From assembly GCA_027382625.1 (NCBI GenBank), contig JAJKFJ010022083.1, positions 1 to 64,000 on the forward strand: DNA of 64,000 nucleotides, given 5' to 3'. Positions 63,101 to 64,000 of this stretch are shown piece after piece (position 1 is the first letter of the stretch; the number at the start of each line of letters is the position of its first letter). The notes under the pieces are model-generated. The model saw nothing but the letters and a program-made list of their open reading frames with translations. It searched no databases and was not told where the DNA came from. The translations under genes and the position numbers were made by a program. This DNA comes from Tetmemena sp. SeJ-2015. Lineage: Eukaryota > Ciliophora > Spirotrichea > Sporadotrichida > Oxytrichidae.

Positions 63101-63328
63101 ATACCTAAAATAAAAGATTTCATAATTATTTATTTTGATTTTTATATTTAAAATTTAATTAAATAAAACATGTAACAAAGAGAATAACAGAAATATTGGC
63201 ACTTTTATAAGTAAGTTTTAATTTTCACTTAATATTATTAATTTAGCATTGATTTCGCAAATTTTTTAATTAATCAACCTTAATAATTAGCCAGAGTTTC
63301 AATATTCAAGTTATGTGATTTATAATGA
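51192..63328 (+). CDS. Interrupted gene: membrane-anchored cysteine-rich (furin-like/DUF4215) surface protein
   Basis: Read across joined segments the product has, in order: a possible LamG-like end (YFRIGSSQSTVIMKSMKIYK); at least six furin-like cysteine repeats of C-x2-C-x3-C-x2-C spacing (CSPCHANCATC, CKKCHLYCSVC, CHTSCKTCTGP, CNSACKTCTG, CYGCDNSCLTC); one DUF4215-type repeat (CGDGFNYGQVQCDDGN, NGDGCSSKC); a folded linker; several membrane helices including MWTMVNTLQLMSLLPLCNVP; a Lys-rich loop; and a Gln/Asn-rich cytoplasmic tail. The tail frame is TGA-free from 62257 to 63326-63328. This architecture is a familiar ciliate receptor-like family of unknown ligand. The true start lies upstream of 51192, possibly beyond other IESs, and the last AT-rich 200 bp may be eliminated. 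Segments are collinear, so this gene is interrupted but not scrambled. Confidence 0.8.
51429..51447 (+). other. IES, 19 bp, pointer GTC
   Basis: GTC occurs at 51429 and 51448. Removal joins CDICPRETGV to CLSTCPLNTYG in frame. Confidence 0.7.
51502..53592 (+). other. IES, about 2.1 kb, pointer CAT (alternative GCCAT)
   Basis: CAT at 51502 and 53593 joins NCSPCH to ANCATCYGPNYYQC, giving a normal repeat. GCCAT a few bases on would also keep frame but adds PMCG. The interior is AT-rich, with a stuttered patch at 52190-52470 and a coding-like patch near 52900-53060. Confidence 0.6.
53881..55302 (-). CDS. Gene-like 473-codon minus frame nested in the 3.3 kb IES
   Basis: An ATG at 55302, preceded in frame by TGA 36 bp upstream, opens MSSEQLGKGETSPLKIRSL. 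Then come Gln/Glu-rich helices (LYEIEIEIDDQEEEKVEV), TERMLSEREVQAVYFRLRRF, ELKDFENDLKKI, then IEKNLCELFKLVKGAEKILG and KLQDIKRRVCKYYYKWKCRR. No TGA occurs until 53883-53881; the AT-rich end below 54120 is probably not coding. Between about 54845 and 54690 another frame gives better peptide (KQLEELLAKIGGTEFLGALI), so a frame change may exist. Mostly helical, possibly coiled-coil. Unassigned. Nested inside another gene's IES, opposite strand. Confidence 0.5.
55333..56870. other. GC-rich then stuttered, unreliable stretch
   Basis: 55.33-56.16 kb is GC-rich with a plus open frame (MISLSQGGLSFSCSGF...) but no family match. 56.16-56.87 kb has G13, AAATTTT and TTTGGAATTTTGG stutter plus a CTA-rich microsatellite near 56340-56420. 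I would not trust bases here. Confidence 0.4.
57183..57238 (+). other. IES, 56 bp, pointer ATGCAA
   Basis: ATGCAA at 57183 and 57239 (a third copy lies inside at 57214). Removal gives CHTSC-KTCTGPAINNC, an exact cysteine repeat. Confidence 0.85.
57362..58694 (+). other. IES, 1333 bp, pointer AGTTT, hosting another frame
   Basis: AGTTT at 57362 and 58695 joins GYFSNDVKV to CSLCNSACKTC. It contains the minus-strand frame 58348-57806. Confidence 0.8.
57806..58348 (-). CDS. Gene-like 180-codon minus frame nested in the 1.33 kb IES
   Basis: TGA-free from 58348 to the TGA at 57808-57806. It reads AMHFNEQFKEVQNRMSVVFS, then FKLIQKLLNQRGMSLFRVEQ, then SPPKIAYSKITEQIKNGKHN, then ALARETQQLSYRTQLQQREA. 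It uses TAA/TAG as Gln throughout. The plus strand is also open over part of this stretch but is poorer in charged residues. Probably a segment of a different gene, or a germline-limited gene. Unassigned. Confidence 0.5.
58896..59677 (+). other. IES, 782 bp, pointer TAAATAA, hosting the ubiquitin-like piece
   Basis: TAAATAA at 58896 and 59678 joins LLTNCKQ to NSCNTCSAGGPDSC in frame. Confidence 0.8.
59041..59500 (+). pseudogene. Ubiquitin-like segment, copy 3, inside an IES
   Basis: Reads FNFLVLKKLKETGETFVLQ (compare ubiquitin QIFVKTLTGKTITLEV), then LLSKESILPDQQRIIFAGKL (compare [20 protein letters not shown]), to a TGA at 59320-59322. A 34-bp GTAAAT...TTGACAG stretch follows that could be an intron. 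Beyond it the C-terminal strand is visible in another frame (LSHYNTQKGFAHN, compare LADYNIQKESTLH). Gly-Gly is absent. This is the closest of the three copies to ubiquitin. It may be a diverged ubiquitin-like gene segment or a remnant. Confidence 0.55.
59872..59893 (+). other. IES, 22 bp, pointer CTT
   Basis: CTT at 59872 and 59894. Removal gives QCYTCAENVLLHQ and takes the TGA at 59901 out of frame. Confidence 0.75.
59929..60022 (+). other. IES, 94 bp, pointer CTT
   Basis: CTT at 59929 and 60023 joins LLHQVK to LGYYYLSDQCLVKC. Confidence 0.75.
60191..60211 (+). other. IES, 21 bp, pointer GAAT
   Basis: GAAT at 60191 and 60212 joins QLNNG to ECTYFTCLDTF and removes a TGA. A further unresolved frame change follows between 60240 and 60275. 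Confidence 0.65.
60383..60429 (+). other. IES, 47 bp, pointer AAT
   Basis: AAT at 60383 and 60430 joins AQDQFLSQQ to CLSCDQQPGMTYP. Confidence 0.75.
60504..60539 (+). other. IES, 36 bp, pointer TGTG
   Basis: TGTG at 60504 and 60540. Removal yields SCVEICGDGFNYG, the expected start of a DUF4215 repeat. Confidence 0.85.
60616..60633 (+). other. IES, 18 bp, pointer AAT
   Basis: AAT at 60616 and 60634 joins GDGCSSK to CTIESGFNC, restoring DUF4215 spacing. Confidence 0.8.
60811..60820 (+). other. IES, 10 bp, pointer TTATT
   Basis: TTATT at 60811 and 60821. Removal joins TSNVL to IEVSGPQGTYKF and puts the TGA at 60824 out of frame. Confidence 0.8.
60994..61018 (+). other. IES, 25 bp, pointer GTA
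   Basis: GTA at 60994 and 61019 joins LSDSVYV to DATGNGLVTIP. Confidence 0.8.
61265..61278 (+). other. IES, 14 bp, pointer TTAC
   Basis: TTAC at 61265 and 61279 joins LLPLCNVPY to PTIVIMVLQ within a membrane helix region. Confidence 0.85.
61499..61515 (+). other. IES, 17 bp, pointer TTGT
   Basis: TTGT at 61499 and 61516 joins LWTTLIF to VYPIVWYMKRK. Confidence 0.85.
61678..61687 (+). other. Probable IES, 10 bp, pointer TC
   Basis: TC at 61678 and 61688. Removal changes frame from FILGIF to LQPWKTPYFTAFYI. A further 4-bp (TAAA) frame change is needed near 61760-61768 to reach LLTYLPILLMNILQRNYEK. These two could be indels instead. Confidence 0.45.
62011..62027 (+). other. IES, 17 bp, pointer TCTAG
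   Basis: TCTAG at 62011 and 62028 joins VMSFTAL to VMIIYVIVIKP and puts the TGA run after it out of frame. Confidence 0.85.
62247..62256 (+). other. IES, 10 bp, pointer ATTA
   Basis: ATTA at 62247 and 62257. The 10-bp segment ATTATTATGA contains the TGA. Removal joins GLYIYRL to PNQYRESVFIVS. Confidence 0.85.
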
Positions 63329-63439
63329 GCTAGATTATCTTACTTTAATATATAGTTACTCTTTGAATAGATAGAAATACAAGTAGCTACATTATCAGAA
63401 GTAATGTGATTCATTTGCCATAAGGTAGAATGGTTTTGC

Positions 63440-63640
63440 TAAACACAGTTAGCATCTAGAAATGGGGTTACAGTCGCTTGCAAAGACTCAGGGTAGTTGC
63501 TTCAAAAGAGTGATTGTCAATACATCTTCCAGTGAAACTTAGTTAGCCATTATCGAGGGCTAAGTGAGTCATTCATCCTTGCGTGTTTGGGCAAGATAGA
63601 GGTTCTTACTCAAAGCGAGACATCATAATGCAAGAAACGT
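63440..63640 (+). CDS. Possible ABC-C transporter segment (second membrane domain)
   Basis: One frame reads SRLQRLRVVASK. After a frame change it continues as VNTSSSETQLAIIEG and SSLRVWARQRFLLKARHHN. This order is like ABC-C (MRP) transporters: R-x-x-x-R-L-x-x-x-x-S-P...SET...G...S-I-R-A-F...F. The frame change suggests a small IES. It lies just after the cysteine-rich gene on the same strand. Confidence 0.35.
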
Positions 63641-63649
63641 GGAATGTCA

Positions 63650-63905
63650 CACCAGCTCTGTCCATTGAGCCTTCGCACTTTTACAATATTCCTTGAGTAA
63701 TAAAATCCCACACTCGAGATCAAGTTAGTGAATAAGGCAACTAGATCCGCATTTCAAAGACGAACGCAATGCCACACTCCTATCAACTAGCCAACTGCAT
63801 TACTAGAGGCACTTGCCTTTAATACTGCTCGTATGATCAGTACCCGAACCGACTCAAGAAATTTTCACTCTCCTCAAAAGTTCAGATCATTTTCAGATGT
63901 AATCT
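63650..63905 (-). CDS. Possible inverted ABC-C transporter segment
   Basis: The minus strand reads NAVGQLIGVWHCVRL, then TGA, then NADLVALFTNLISSVGF, like the late membrane helices of ABC-C proteins (W-L-x-V-R-L...G-x-L-V-x-L-F-x-x-L). If right, it is an inverted segment between two direct ones, as in scrambled spirotrich genes. The in-frame TGA argues for caution. Confidence 0.3.
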
Positions 63906-63950
63906 TGGTACCTCTTCTTTCTTAATTCCTTTTTTTGTTTTTGTTTAAAG

Positions 63951-64000
63951 GTTCATCTGAGGCAATTATACTCGATGAGGCTCTGAGTGCAGTAGACACC
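63951..64000 (+). CDS. ABC transporter Walker B/D-loop segment, cut by window edge
   Basis: Reads GSSEAIILDEALSAVDT. The AIILDE core is a Walker B motif with the catalytic Glu, and SAVDT is the D-loop of an ATP-binding cassette. It continues beyond the window. Just upstream, 63899-63950 starts GTAATC and ends TTTAAAG after a pyrimidine run, like a short intron. No ABC signature (LSGGQ) is visible upstream, so that part lies elsewhere or is scrambled. Confidence 0.6.

Overview
The window looks like germline (micronuclear) DNA of a hypotrich or other spirotrich ciliate. It is about 75% A+T and has almost no long open frames under the standard code. When TAA and TAG are read as glutamine and TGA is the only stop, many open frames of 60 to 360 codons appear. 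The decisive locus is at 51.2-63.3 kb. There one transmembrane cysteine-rich protein gene is split by about 20 internal eliminated segments (IESs) of 4 bp to 3.3 kb, nearly all bounded by short direct repeats (pointers) of 2-7 bp. Joining at the pointers restores frame and cysteine spacing, and the in-frame TGAs between segments fall inside the IESs. Variable pointers and 10-bp IESs fit spirotrichs better than the TA-only systems of Paramecium or Euplotes. The species cannot be named from this sequence.

Layout. 0.3-5.4 kb: three isolated coding segments in AT-rich DNA, one like a mitochondrial carrier. 5.4-7.3 kb: a ubiquitin-like remnant inside a small inverted-repeat element, then one copy of a four-copy coding repeat. 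7.8-10.9 kb: Element 1, with 246-bp inverted ends and reading frames. 11.6-12.9 kb: two hairpin elements. 13.2-20.7 kb: Element 2, with about 620-bp inverted ends that are themselves coding, a minus-strand gene in pieces, a MITE, a foldback element and a badly resolved homopolymer stretch. 21-35 kb: AT-rich DNA with scattered coding segments (the best at 32.5-33.3 kb), ubiquitin-like and other repeat copies, and MITEs. 36-37.5 kb: a 697-bp-arm palindrome with outward-facing frames. 38.4-38.9 and 46.2-46.7 kb: foldback elements carrying a conserved small reading frame. 39.8-41.4 and 43.6-44.3 kb: unknown coding segments. 48.3-49.7 kb: nested inverted-repeat elements and a GC-rich island.

51.2-63.3 kb is the interrupted gene. 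It has a possible LamG-like end, furin-like cysteine repeats, one DUF4215-type repeat, several membrane segments and a Gln/Asn-rich tail. Three of its large IESs contain other coding-like segments: a 473-codon minus frame, a 180-codon minus frame and a ubiquitin-like piece. This nested arrangement is known from Oxytricha. The right edge (63.4-64.0 kb) has pieces resembling an ABC-C transporter, one of them apparently inverted, as expected of a scrambled gene.

Most coding segments are probably pieces of genes whose other parts lie outside the window, or germline-limited element genes. Few could be assigned a function. All domain names come from reading motifs by eye, without database searches.
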